From: an uncultured Oscillibacter sp.
GTDB taxonomy: Bacteria > Bacillota > Clostridia > Oscillospirales > Oscillospiraceae
Length of the DNA: 51,872 bases
Direction of reading: 5' to 3'
Assembly: GCA_946551795.1 (NCBI GenBank)
Contig: CAMNRF010000007.1
Coordinates: 1 to 51,872, forward strand
Below the pieces are notes generated by a model. The model saw only the letters and a list, made by a program, of their open reading frames with translations, had not been told where the DNA came from and searched no databases. Every line of letters starts with the position of its first letter. Within the stretch, counting starts at the first letter, position 1. This document shows positions 24,320 to 34,554 of this stretch, in pieces. Position numbers and translations under genes: made by a program.

Positions 24320-25012
24320 ATGAAGGGAAAGTTTCTGCAATTCATTCTGGGTGTTCTTACTGGGGCGGCGCTGTTCGGCGGGGCCTCCGCCGTGGCCGCC
24401 GGGATTGCGGCAGAGCCCGCATGGTCCCCCATCTTCGTGGACGGCCAGCAGGTGCAGATGACGGCTTACAACATCCTGGGCAATAACTATGTGAAGCTCC
24501 GGGACATTGGGAAGGCCGTAGGCTTCAACGTCTATTTCCAGGGCGGCGTCCAGGTGGACAGCAAGGCCCCCTATACCGGCGAGGCCCCGGCCAAGCCCGC
24601 AGAATTCACGGATGATCTGACAGAGGTCCGCCAGGAAATGATCCGCCTGATCAATCAGGTACGCCGGGAGAATGGCGTGGCAGAGCTGGCAGTCAGCACG
24701 GCGCTCATGGACGCCGCCCAGGACTGTGTCCGGCAGGGGTTCAGGTCCCATGACGTTCAATATGAAAATGAATCCGCCCTGCGGCACGGCTATTCCCACG
24801 GCATTGGAAGCAATCTCACGGTGTTCACATACAACTGCAATACGGACATTGCGCAGACGGCAGTCTCCCATTGGAGGTATTCGCCCGGGCATTTCCAGAC
24901 CATGATCGCGGAACGCTATGACGGTATCGGCGTGGGCGTCATGCTCCGGGACGATGTGGCCTACTGCTACATGTTCGCGGGAAACTCCAACGGGGTCAAC
25001 CCCTACGCGTAA
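24320..25012 (+). CDS. Secreted CAP (SCP/PR1) domain protein
   Basis: A 230-residue exported protein. The signal peptide or N-terminal anchor spans about 1-30. A short stalk-like module follows (IFVDGQQVQMTAYNILGNNYVKLRDIGKAVGF), resembling copper amine oxidase-like N-domain repeats. The CAP domain spans about 100-225: RQEMIRLINQVRRENGVAELAVSTALMDAAQDC and HWRYSPGHFQTMI...IGVGV. CAP proteins are extracellular; some bind lipid or modify the wall. It has its own promoter and terminator, making it an independent unit within the ICE surface module. Confidence 0.82.
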   Translation: MKGKFLQFILGVLTGAALFGGASAVAAGIAAEPAWSPIFVDGQQVQMTAYNILGNNYVKLRDIGKAVGFNVYFQGGVQVDSKAPYTGEAPAKPAEFTDDLTEVRQEMIRLINQVRRENGVAELAVSTALMDAAQDCVRQGFRSHDVQYENESALRHGYSHGIGSNLTVFTYNCNTDIAQTAVSHWRYSPGHFQTMIAERYDGIGVGVMLRDDVAYCYMFAGNSNGVNPYA

Positions 25013-25029
25013 ATGCCCAATCCCTTCGC

Positions 25030-25052
25030 AGCCCTCCCGGCAAAAAGCTGGG
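25030..25052 (+). terminator. Terminator of the CAP-protein gene
   Basis: AGCCCTCCC and GGGAGGGCT form a 9-bp stem separated by a short A-rich loop and followed by TTTTCC, 18 bp after the CAP stop codon. Confidence 0.75.
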
Positions 25053-25073
25053 AGGGCTTTTCCATTCCCTTTT

Positions 25074-25092
25074 GCGTCTCACGGTGAGACGC
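25074..25092. repeat. Perfect dispersed-palindrome site upstream of the adhesin
   Basis: GCGTCTCAC-G-GTGAGACGC is the most symmetric copy: both 9-base arms match exactly. It lies 40 bp before the adhesin start, just after the CAP terminator. Confidence 0.8.
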
Positions 25093-25131
25093 ATTTCTTT
25101 TTTGAAATCAAATTAAGAAAGGAAACGGTTT

Positions 25132-28100
25132 ATGAAGAAAATGAACCATCCCCTGCGGACCCGCGTGACGGCGCTGCTGCTGGCGCTGGTCTGCGTCCTG
25201 GGCCTGCTCCCGGCAACGGCCCTGGCCGCCAGCGGCACGATCAAGCTGGAGCGGTTCGGCATGTCCGGCGTATCCTACGAATCCGCCGCCCTGGGCCGCT
25301 GTTCCCTCCACGAGATGTATTTCTCCGGCGGGAATAAAACCTCTGTGGGCTTCTGCGGCACGAAGGGCGGCGGAATGGGGAGTTCCCTGATCGGCCAGAC
25401 CTGGGGGAACAAGACCCCCATCTCCGATCCCACCGTCCTGACCATGATGGCCTACTACTACGCCCACTCCACCGGCGTCTTTACGGACGAGGCAAAGGCC
25501 CTGGGTGTAGACAACATTTGGAGCGCCGGCTATACCTGGTACATGAACGCCTGGGTACAGGCGGTCATCTGGCGCTATCAGCAGGGCAGCATGAGCGACC
25601 CGGTTGTCGCTTGCGCCGAGGAGCTGATGGCAGTATTCAACTCCCTGGAGGGCACCCACTACACCAGCATTGACGAGGAAAAGGACGGTTCCTCCTTCCG
25701 CTCCAGGGCGCAGTATATTCTCGACCTGGGACAGCGGGGCGTATGGGGCCAGTGTACGGCCTATGAGTACGGCTTCACCGGCGCGGGCTCCAGCGCACAC
25801 CCCGCAAGCGGCGTTCAGAAAATCATCCTGGGGGAGCTGGAAGTCACCACGGAGGATAGCTATACCCTGATCGTCAAAAAGGTGGATTCCACTAATCCAA
25901 GCAAGGGCCTTGCCGGGGCGCAGTTCCACATTGAATCGGAAAGCGGCTCCTTTTCCAAAGACGTGACGACCGGGAAGGACGGAACGGCCACTCTGGAAAA
26001 CCTGACCCCCGGAACTTACGCCGTGACGGAAACGAATCCGCCCGCCGGATATGAGATTGACAACGCAGGACCGGAGTATGTCGTTCTCCCTGGCAACGGG
26101 AACAACACCGTGACCGTCACATTCCGGGACACCCCCACCATTACCAGTGAGGGCAGCATCCGAAAAGTAGATGCCGATGACCCCACCAAGGGACTTGCCG
26201 GGGCCATTATCAAGATCACCGGCGTGGATAACAACTTCTCCGGCACCTTCATGACCCGGGAGGGCGGCTATATCACAGACATCCCCTGGGACACCATGCC
26301 CATCGGCAGCTATACCGCCGAGGAAATGACGCCCCCGGAGGGCTACACCAAAAGCCCGGATCAGGACAAGGTGAAGCAGACTTTCGTTTGGGACGGCAAG
26401 TCGGACGTTTCCCTGATCTTCGAGAATGACGCCAAGGTGAAGGTCCGGCTGGTGAAGCTGGATGACAGCGGCAATCCTCTCCCTGGCGCTGTGTTCAACA
26501 TCGTCAAGGACGGCCAGATTGTCGGCACGGAGGAAACCAAGGCGGACGGCTCTATCATGGTAACGGACGTGACCGAGGGAATGTACGCCTTTGTGGAGGT
26601 CTCCGTCCCGGCCCCCTGGGCTAAGCTCACCGAGCCGGTCATCGCCCATGTGGATCAGGCCACCGTCAACGGGGGCGGCACCGTCACTGTCACCGCCTCC
26701 GACAAGAAGCTCCCGAACCTCACGATCTTGAAGCGGGACGCCAAGACCGGAGATGTGATCCCCAACACCAATTTTGAAATTCGCGGTATCCATTACGGCT
26801 TTCACCATGACGTGACTACCGGGCCGGACGGAACCGCCACCCTGACCGGCATCCCCGTGGATTCCTACGAGGTTACGGAAATTTCCGTCCCGGACCCCTA
26901 TGTGGTCAGCGATGAACCCACCCAAACCATTTGGCTGGAGGCTGGGGACAGCAAGCAGCTCATTTTCGATAACCAGAAGCAGCCCCTTTTGAAAATCACC
27001 AAAATTGAGAAGGGAACCAACAAGCCTATCCCCGGCACTGTTTTTCTCCTGGAGGCCATTGACGGCGATTACCGCCACGAAGTCACCACCGAGGCCAGCG
27101 GTTCCGTGGAGCTGCGGGTTGCCCCCGGCAGTTACCGTGTGACGGAAAAATCTGTCCCGGAACCCTACTGCATCAGTGACGAACCCACGCAGACCATCAG
27201 CCTGAACGGCGGCGATGAAAAAGAAGTGATCTTCCAGAATTTGAAGAAGCCGGAGCTGACCATCTCCAAAATCGACGCCGACAGCGGCCAGCCTGTCCCC
27301 GGCACCGTGTTCACCGTCAAAGCCATCAACGGGGACTATCAGGACGATTGGACCACCGGCGCGGACGGCAAGGTTTCTCTCCGTATTGTCCCCGGAACGT
27401 ATCAGATCACGGAAAAGTCCGTCCCCGCCCCCTACTACCTGCCGGATAAGGACAAGGACCGGGTGCAGACAATTTCCCTGAACCCCGGCGATGAAAAAAC
27501 GCTGGTGTTCCGCAACCACAAGGCCCCGGAGCTGACGATCTACAAGGAGGACAGCGTGGCGGGCGCTCCCATCGAGGGCGCGAAATTCCGCGTCACTTAC
27601 ACCAGCAACGGCGAATCCGCCGACGCCCCCGCCTCCGTGGATTTCGGATACTTCATCACTGACGCTAGCGGCGAGATCAAGCTGCATGAAAAAGGGAAGA
27701 AGCTCTATCCCGGCGAATACACAGTGACCGAGATAGAACCCGCCCCCGGTTTCCAGATGAAGGAACCCACCACGCAGAAAGTCATCATTCGCGGCGGCGA
27801 GAGCAAAACTCTCACATTCCAGAATGAACCGCTCAATGGAATTGTTGTCCAAAAGTACGACAGCGTGACCGGCGAGGCCCTGCCCGGCTGTACCTTCCAA
27901 TTAAGATTTTTGGGCGGCACCAGCGGAACAGGCGGAACCGTCATCGGGCAGAAAGTTACTGGCAAGAACGGCACCGCCATTTGGACCGGCCTCACCGCAG
28001 GGACGTATATCGTGGAGGAAGTAGACCCGGCTGACGGGTACAGCATCATCAAAGCCTCTGAAACAGTCTACATCTCTGACAACGGCGTTCAGAATGTTGT

Positions 28101-31100
28101 CATCGTCACCTTTGACAATGCCCCGGACGGGATGCTCCTGATTCGCAAGGTCTGTTCTGTAAATCCCAGCGTCACCCTCCAGGATGCCGAGTTTAAGGTG
28201 ACGTATGCGGACGGAACGCTGATTGGCGATTCAAACGGGATTTACCGAACGGACGAGAACGGCGAAATCCGCATTTCCGGCCTGAAACCCGGAAAGAGTG
28301 TGATCGTCACCGAGACGAAAGCCCCCGCCGGATTTTTGATCGACACGCAATCCCAGACAATCCAAATTAAAGAAGGGCGCACCGTTTCCCTGACCTTCAA
28401 AAACCAGCCCACCGGAAAGCTGATTGTGCAGAAGCGAGACAGCATCACCGGCCAGCCTCTCCCCGGCGCGGAGTTCCGCATCACAACGGCCGCCGGCTGT
28501 GAAGTGGGCCTGGACGGCGTGATCGGCACGTCCACGCTGACGCAGGGCGGTATCTTCAAGACCGACAGCAATGGCGAAATCCGCATTTCCAACTTGGCTC
28601 CCGGCACTTATGTGCTTACCGAGGTCAAGGCCCCGGACGGCTACGTCATGGACAGCCCCAGCACCAATGTAGTCATCGGAACCAACGGCGACACCCAGAC
28701 GGTTGTGGTGACGAACACTCCGAAGGGCGGCCTCCTGATCCGCAAGACCGACAGCGTAACAGGCAAGGTTCTCCCCGGCGTCAGGTTCAAAATCGAAGCG
28801 GCAAATGGCGAACTGATTCCCGATAACGAGGGCCTTACTTCCAGCAATGGCCTGTACACCACTGACGAGAACGGCCAGATTTATCTCCGCAAGCTGAACC
28901 CCAATACCTATGTCGTGACCGAAGTGGAAACGATTGACGGCTACCTGCTGGACGCCGCTCCGCAGACGGTCGTTGTCAGCGAGGCGGACACCCAGGTCCT
29001 CACCTTCACCAATATGCCCCTGGGCGGACTGCTGGTGAAGAAAATGGATTCCGCCACGAAGGAACCCCTGGCCGATGTGATTTTCAAAATCACCCGGACG
29101 GATGGGACTGTCGTAGGAAATTCTAACGGCGAGTACCGGACAGACGAGCGGGGCTTCATCTCCCTGCCGGATTTAGAGCCGGGCGGCTATATCGTGCGGG
29201 AGGTCCAGGCAAAGCCCGGATACCTCCTTGACGATACGCCCCACGCCGTGGAGATCAAGGACCACCAAACCTATACCCTGGAGGTGTTCAACCAGCCTCT
29301 AGGCAACCTGATCATCAATAAGCTGAGTTCCCTGGACAACTCTCCCCTGGAGGGCGTGAAGTTCCAGATCAAGTACGCCAACGGGCAGGTGGTGGACAAC
29401 AAGAACGGGCAGATTTCCTCCAACGGCATCTACTACACGGACCGCAACGGACAGATCATCCTCTCCGGCGTTACCGGGACAGTGGTAGTAACGGAGCTGG
29501 AGACGATCCCCGGCTACCGCATCGACCCCAACACCCGGACCCAAACCGTTGTGGTGAATCCCAACGACACGCAGACCATCAATTTCTACAATACCCCCAC
29601 GACAACGCTGATTATTCGGAAGTTTATCGAGGGCACCGAGAACGAGCCTCTTTCCGGCGTGGCCTTCCGGGTGGTGGACGGAGCCGGGGCCGCTGTCGGT
29701 CCGGATGACGGCCTCTACTACACGGACAAATCCGGCGAGATCGTTTTGACCGGCATTGAACCCGGAACCGTGGTCATTGCCCGTGAGGTCAAGACCGTGG
29801 AGGGCTTTATCCTGGACGGTACGCCCCAGGACATCAAGATCGAAGCGGGTCATGTGCAGCAGCTTACGTTCTGGAACAAGCGGGCCGGGACGCTGGTGAT
29901 CCAGAAGAAGGACAAGGTTTCCGGCGCGTTCATTGCCGGAGCAGAGTTCCAGCTTACTTATGCGGGCGGCGGATTTGTGGACAACTACAACGGACACCTC
30001 TCCAGCAACGGCCTCTACACCACGGACGACAAGGGAGAAATCCGTGTCTCCGGTGTAGTGGGGACCATTGTCGCCAAGGAGACGAAGCCCGCCCCTGGCT
30101 ATGTGATCGACCAGTCCACGCAGACGCAGACCGTCACGGTCAATCCCATGGACACGCAGACCTTGACGTTCCTCAATGAACCCCTGTGCAGCCTGACGCT
30201 GACAAAGCTGGATTCTGTCACCGGAAAGCCCGTTCCCGGAACGGAATTTACGGTGAAGGACGGAAACGGCAATATCCTGGGCCGCTATGTCACCGGCAAG
30301 GACGGCACCGCCCTTGTGACGGGCCTCGTCCCCGGCAGTACCGTTGTGGTGGTGGAAACCAAGGTTCCCCAGGGCTACGTCCTGGACAGCACTCCCAGAA
30401 CCATCACGGTCAAGAATGGAAGCGGCAATGGCGTGACTACCGGCGGAACTACCGGAGGCGGCTCCAGCAGCTCCGGCGGGAACGACCTGACCATCGAGAA
30501 CGACCCCACGACAACGCTTGTGATCCAGAAATTCATTGACGGCACCGACAATACCCCGCTCTCCGGCGTGGAGTTTCTGGTGACGGATCAGACCGGGGCC
30601 GTTGTCGGACCCAATAACGGCTATTACACCACGGACAAGGACGGACGCATTACCATCCCCAACCTGGAACCCGGAACTGTGATCACCGCCAGGGAGACCA
30701 GGACCCAGGCGGGGTATCTCCTGGACGGCACCCCACAGAGCATCACCATCAGGACCGGCGAGGTCCAGAGCATGACCTTCTGGAACAAGAAGGCCGGAGG
30801 GCTGATTATCAACAAAATCGACGCCCTGACGAAGAAGCCCCTGGCCGGAGTGAAATTCAAGATCACCTATGCGGACGGCTCCAACGTGGACCTGGACGGC
30901 GGCAAGGTTTCCTCCAACGGCCTCTATACCACCAACGCCGAGGGACAGATCGTCATTTCCGGCATCACTGGGACCGTCATTGTCACGGAGCTGGAGGCCC
31001 TGCCCGGCTATGTCCTGGACCCCAACGCCAAGAGCCAGACAGTCCAGGTGAATCCCAACGACACCCAAACCCTCACCTTTGAGAATACCCCCATGGGCGG

Positions 31101-32481
31101 CCTCACCATCATCAAGAAGGACGAGGAAACTGGAGAGCGGATCAGCGGCGTCCAGTTTGAAATCCGCAGACTCAACGGCGAGGTTGTCGGGACCTACACC
31201 ACAGACCGCACCGGCGTTATCACGCTGCCCCAGGCGGAGAAGGGCTGGTATCAGGTGACGGAGCTGAAAGCCGCCAAGGGCTACCGCCTGGACAGCCAGC
31301 CCTACCAGATCGAAGTGAAGGACGGCGGCACCGCCACCCTGGAAATTACCAACCGTCAGATTGGGAGCGCCATTATTCGCAAGGTGGACAGCCTCACCGG
31401 GGAAGGCATCTATGGCGTCAAGTTTCTCATTTCCGATGCCACCGGGCATCCCGTGGGCACCTACGAGAGCGACAACGAGGGATATGTCTACATCGAGCGG
31501 GAGCTGCCGGACGGCAAGTACACCGCCCGGGAATTGGAGTGCGCGGACGGCTACATCCTGGACACGGTGCCCAAGACCTTCTATGTGGAGTACGGCGGAT
31601 GTACCACCATCACATGGCCGAATACCGCTGTCCGCGGACAAATCCAGATCGTGAAGAAGTCCGCCGACTACAACTCCACCAACGGCCTCCCCGCCGGGAC
31701 GCTGCTGGAGGGGGCCGAGTTTGAAATCTGCAACGAGCGCACCGGGAACAAGGTGGACACCATCGTCACCGGAGCGAACGGCCTCGCGTCGTCCAAGCAG
31801 CTCCCCCTGGGCCGTTACACTATCCGGGAGATCAAAGCCCCGGCGAATTACGGTATTTCCACGGAAACCTATACCGCTGTGCTGGAATACTCCGGCCAGA
31901 TCGTGAAGCTGGAGGTTTCCAATAAGAGCATGAGCACCGGCGTTTCCATCACCAAGACCGGACCCAAGGAGGCCATGAGCGGCCAGCCGGTCCGCTATGT
32001 GTTCTCTAAAATCGGCAACAGCAGTAATGTCATGCTCCAGTCTTTCTACTGGAGAGATACCCTGCCTGCCGCCGTCCGGCTCACCAGCGTTGTCACCGGG
32101 ACCTACAATTTCCCCGGCACCTATAAGATCGTCTACAAGGTGAACAACACCGGCGATTACCGCACCCTGGCGGACAGCCTCTCCACCAGCCAGAACTACA
32201 CCCTCGCCGCCTCTCCCGTGGCCCTGGGCCTTGCCAGTAATGAGCAGGTAACAGAAATTATGTTCGTGTTCGGGCAGGTCCCCGGAGGGTTCAGTCAGGT
32301 GGAGGCCCCCATGCTCCATTGTACCGCCGTCTCCGGCCTCTCCGCCGGGAGCAGCTTTGTCAATGTGTCTGACGTGGGCGGCACTTACAACGGCGTTTGG
32401 GTCCAGGCGGTCTCCCGCTGGGTGACAACCGTCTACGGAAAGAAGGCCCCCGAGCCCAAGCTGCCCCGGACCGGCTATTAA
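25132..32481 (+). CDS. Giant thioester-domain / SpaA-repeat surface adhesin
   Basis: A 2449-residue exported protein. The signal peptide (about 1-33) precedes a thioester-type adhesion domain (about 34-235) with candidate thioester Cys75 in VGFCGTK and Gln143 in VQAVIW. About 21 SpaA/CnaB-like domains of 75-100 residues follow (about 242-2265), each starting with a strand such as GLLIRKTDSVTGKVLPGVRF and usually containing T[EK]xxAPxGY-like ends with Lys/Glu candidates for isopeptide bonds. A distinct C-terminal domain ends KLPRTGY. The protein stops at the sorting motif; no hydrophobic helix or basic tail follows. It is probably a long mating or host-surface fibre. The sortase at 23369 is the likely processing enzyme. 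Confidence 0.85.
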   Translation: MKKMNHPLRTRVTALLLALVCVLGLLPATALAASGTIKLERFGMSGVSYESAALGRCSLHEMYFSGGNKTSVGFCGTKGGGMGSSLIGQTWGNKTPISDPTVLTMMAYYYAHSTGVFTDEAKALGVDNIWSAGYTWYMNAWVQAVIWRYQQGSMSDPVVACAEELMAVFNSLEGTHYTSIDEEKDGSSFRSRAQYILDLGQRGVWGQCTAYEYGFTGAGSSAHPASGVQKIILGELEVTTEDSYTLIVKKVDSTNPSKGLAGAQFHIESESGSFSKDVTTGKDGTATLENLTPGTYAVTETNPPAGYEIDNAGPEYVVLPGNGNNTVTVTFRDTPTITSEGSIRKVDADDPTKGLAGAIIKITGVDNNFSGTFMTREGGYITDIPWDTMPIGSYTAEEMTPPEGYTKSPDQDKVKQTFVWDGKSDVSLIFENDAKVKVRLVKLDDSGNPLPGAVFNIVKDGQIVGTEETKADGSIMVTDVTEGMYAFVEVSVPAPWAKLTEPVIAHVDQATVNGGGTVTVTASDKKLPNLTILKRDAKTGDVIPNTNFEIRGIHYGFHHDVTTGPDGTATLTGIPVDSYEVTEISVPDPYVVSDEPTQTIWLEAGDSKQLIFDNQKQPLLKITKIEKGTNKPIPGTVFLLEAIDGDYRHEVTTEASGSVELRVAPGSYRVTEKSVPEPYCISDEPTQTISLNGGDEKEVIFQNLKKPELTISKIDADSGQPVPGTVFTVKAINGDYQDDWTTGADGKVSLRIVPGTYQITEKSVPAPYYLPDKDKDRVQTISLNPGDEKTLVFRNHKAPELTIYKEDSVAGAPIEGAKFRVTYTSNGESADAPASVDFGYFITDASGEIKLHEKGKKLYPGEYTVTEIEPAPGFQMKEPTTQKVIIRGGESKTLTFQNEPLNGIVVQKYDSVTGEALPGCTFQLRFLGGTSGTGGTVIGQKVTGKNGTAIWTGLTAGTYIVEEVDPADGYSIIKASETVYISDNGVQNVVIVTFDNAPDGMLLIRKVCSVNPSVTLQDAEFKVTYADGTLIGDSNGIYRTDENGEIRISGLKPGKSVIVTETKAPAGFLIDTQSQTIQIKEGRTVSLTFKNQPTGKLIVQKRDSITGQPLPGAEFRITTAAGCEVGLDGVIGTSTLTQGGIFKTDSNGEIRISNLAPGTYVLTEVKAPDGYVMDSPSTNVVIGTNGDTQTVVVTNTPKGGLLIRKTDSVTGKVLPGVRFKIEAANGELIPDNEGLTSSNGLYTTDENGQIYLRKLNPNTYVVTEVETIDGYLLDAAPQTVVVSEADTQVLTFTNMPLGGLLVKKMDSATKEPLADVIFKITRTDGTVVGNSNGEYRTDERGFISLPDLEPGGYIVREVQAKPGYLLDDTPHAVEIKDHQTYTLEVFNQPLGNLIINKLSSLDNSPLEGVKFQIKYANGQVVDNKNGQISSNGIYYTDRNGQIILSGVTGTVVVTELETIPGYRIDPNTRTQTVVVNPNDTQTINFYNTPTTTLIIRKFIEGTENEPLSGVAFRVVDGAGAAVGPDDGLYYTDKSGEIVLTGIEPGTVVIAREVKTVEGFILDGTPQDIKIEAGHVQQLTFWNKRAGTLVIQKKDKVSGAFIAGAEFQLTYAGGGFVDNYNGHLSSNGLYTTDDKGEIRVSGVVGTIVAKETKPAPGYVIDQSTQTQTVTVNPMDTQTLTFLNEPLCSLTLTKLDSVTGKPVPGTEFTVKDGNGNILGRYVTGKDGTALVTGLVPGSTVVVVETKVPQGYVLDSTPRTITVKNGSGNGVTTGGTTGGGSSSSGGNDLTIENDPTTTLVIQKFIDGTDNTPLSGVEFLVTDQTGAVVGPNNGYYTTDKDGRITIPNLEPGTVITARETRTQAGYLLDGTPQSITIRTGEVQSMTFWNKKAGGLIINKIDALTKKPLAGVKFKITYADGSNVDLDGGKVSSNGLYTTNAEGQIVISGITGTVIVTELEALPGYVLDPNAKSQTVQVNPNDTQTLTFENTPMGGLTIIKKDEETGERISGVQFEIRRLNGEVVGTYTTDRTGVITLPQAEKGWYQVTELKAAKGYRLDSQPYQIEVKDGGTATLEITNRQIGSAIIRKVDSLTGEGIYGVKFLISDATGHPVGTYESDNEGYVYIERELPDGKYTARELECADGYILDTVPKTFYVEYGGCTTITWPNTAVRGQIQIVKKSADYNSTNGLPAGTLLEGAEFEICNERTGNKVDTIVTGANGLASSKQLPLGRYTIREIKAPANYGISTETYTAVLEYSGQIVKLEVSNKSMSTGVSITKTGPKEAMSGQPVRYVFSKIGNSSNVMLQSFYWRDTLPAAVRLTSVVTGTYNFPGTYKIVYKVNNTGDYRTLADSLSTSQNYTLAASPVALGLASNEQVTEIMFVFGQVPGGFSQVEAPMLHCTAVSGLSAGSSFVNVSDVGGTYNGVWVQAVSRWVTTVYGKKAPEPKLPRTGY

Positions 32482-32485
32482 AAAT

Positions 32486-32530
32486 AAATCCCACCGTGGG
32501 ACGCAAAAAATGAATCCCACGGTGAGACGC
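32486..32530. repeat. Two dispersed-palindrome sites between adhesin and VirD4
   Basis: AAATCCCAC-C-GTGGGACGC at 32486-32504 and GAATCCCAC-G-GTGAGACGC at 32512-32530. The first begins 5 bases after the adhesin stop; the second ends 10 bases before the VirD4 ribosome site. Confidence 0.75.
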
Positions 32531-32549
32531 GAATCGACAGGAGGTTTCC

Positions 32550-33947
32550 GTGAAGCAGAAGAACAGCGGCCCCCTCCCGTGGCTCCTGCTGGCCGTCCCC
32601 GTCCTTTGGGCGGGGGCGGCCCTCGCCAGCGGCTACCAGGAGGGTATGACCGTCTTTGACCTCATGGGGCGTTTCAGCGGGATGCTGGAACGCCCCTTTG
32701 ACATCCGCTGGACCCCGTATACCCTCAAATTCATGCTGGGGGCGCTGGTGGTCTATGCCTTTGCCATTGTGCTGTATGTTTCCTCCAGGCAGAACCGCCG
32801 ACCTGGAGAGGAACACGGCTCCGCCCGCTGGGGGAACGTATACCAGCTTGACCGGAAGTACCGGGACAAGGACCCCCACAATAATGCCATCCTCACCCAA
32901 AACCTCCGCATGAGCCTCAACGGGCGGAAACACCAGCGGAACCTCTTGCAGATCGTGGTGGGCGGCTCCGGTGCGGGCAAGACCCGGTATGTGGTCAAGC
33001 CGAATCTCTATGAGGCCAACGCCTCCTATATCGCGACTGACCCCAAGGGGGAGCTGGCCCGGTCCGCCGTTCCACTGCTTCTGCGGGAGGGCTATACCAT
33101 CCGCGTCATTGACCTCGTGGACCCGGAACACTCCGACTGCTACAACCCTTTCCACTACATCCGCAACGACGCCGATGTGCTGAAACTGATCGCCAATTTC
33201 ATCCGCAACACCACGCCGAAAAACGCACATTCCAATGACCCGTTTTGGGAGAAAAGCGAGATTGCCCTGGATTCCGCCCTCATGCTGTACCTGCTCCATG
33301 AGGCCCCGCCGGAAGAACAGACCATGGAGATGATGCTGACCATGCTGGAGTACGGCGCGGCCAAGGAGGGGGACGGGGACTATCAGTCACCCCTGGATTT
33401 GCTCTTTGAGGCTCTGGAGGAAGAAAACCCGAACCATATCGCCCTCCGCCAGTACAAGGTGTTCAAGCAGGCCCCCAGCGAGACGGCCATGAGCATCCTC
33501 ATTACCGCCTCCGTCCGGCTTGCCCCCTTCACCTTGCCGGAGGTACAGCGGATCACCAGCCGGGACACCATGGAGCTGGGGAAGCTGGGGGAGCGGAAAC
33601 AGGCGGTGTTCTGCATCATCCCGGACAGCAACGACGCCTCCTTGAATTTCCTGGTGGGTATGCTGTATACGCAAGCCTTCCAGGAGCTGTACTATCAGGC
33701 GGACAAGGTGCATGGAGGCAGCCTGCCTATTCCGGTGCGGCTGATGTTTGACGAGTTCGCCAATGTTGCCCTCCCGGACGGCTATGCCCGGCTCCAGGCC
33801 ACCATGCGCTCCCGGAATGTCATGGCCACCATCATCCTGCAAAATATCTCGCAGTTGAAGGCGCTGTTCAAGGACGATTGGGAGGGCATCATCGGCAACG
33901 CGGACGCCTTTATCTATTTGGGTGGAAATGAGCAATCGACCCATAAA
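32550..33947 (+). CDS. virD4: VirD4/TraG coupling protein, 5' exon
   Basis: The first 466 codons of a type IV coupling protein, starting at GTG 32550 after AGGAGG. It has N-terminal transmembrane helices (about 7-25 and 60-85), Walker A GGSGAGKT near residue 137, IATDPKGELARS, and Walker B LMFDEFANV near residue 398. The exon ends in GGNEQSTHK at base 33947, where a group II intron interrupts the gene. Read unspliced, translation runs only four residues into the intron (VRT, then stop). The missing C-terminus resumes at 36488. The coupling protein docks the relaxase-DNA complex at the mating channel. Confidence 0.88.
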
Positions 33948-34554
33948 GTGCGCACGTAAGAACAGCCCATTCGCTGTTCGCGGTGCAGCTAAAATACTGC
34001 CTTGAGCAAGCAGTAGGAAAAGAATATCAAGCGATGCAAATCGCAGCCTATCACCCCCCGGCTTATCTGGACAGGGAAACCTGACAGGGAGTGTAGCATG
34101 CCGGAGAGCACGTGGTCACAGAGTTCCCCTGGGGTCACAAGGTGCAAACAGGGTGAAAATTTATGCATGAGGATGGAAGCTAAACTGCTTGAATGACAGC
34201 CGGAGATTGGGCCAAGTGCGCGCCTGCGCCGTATGGGAGCTAAACTCGGCGCTGTTCTGGCGGAGACATTTATTTGTGGTGCCTCTGTGGGATATTCCAG
34301 AACAAATCCAGCCACGGGAAAGTGGAAAACGGCGAACGTCACATTCCGAAAACATAAAATGCTCATGTTTTAGCTGTACTAAACGTGGATTGCCTAAAGC
34401 GGAATGCCCTCTCATTTGGGGCTATGGGCATCGACCCTGAAAATCCGCCATGGCAACAGAGTCCCCATAGTAGTCTGCGGCGGTAATGCCGTCCACATGG
34501 CGAAGGGGGACAGTCTAATGTTCAATACACAGAAAGGACGGTGCGAGAGGCACT

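Noticed and set aside
25108..27900. 930-codon minus-strand open frame opposite the adhesin gene
   Set aside because: Antisense to a clear repeat-domain protein. Its composition (Gly/Val/His/Arg) is that of a shadow frame in GC-rich sequence, and it lacks a ribosome site or known domain.
29299..32520. 1073-codon minus-strand open frame opposite the adhesin gene
   Set aside because: Same reasoning: long only because of the regular SpaA-repeat codon usage on the plus strand.
34189..34440. Short open frames in the 5' part of the group II intron
   Set aside because: This stretch is intron ribozyme sequence (domains I-IV). The frames have no start signals.
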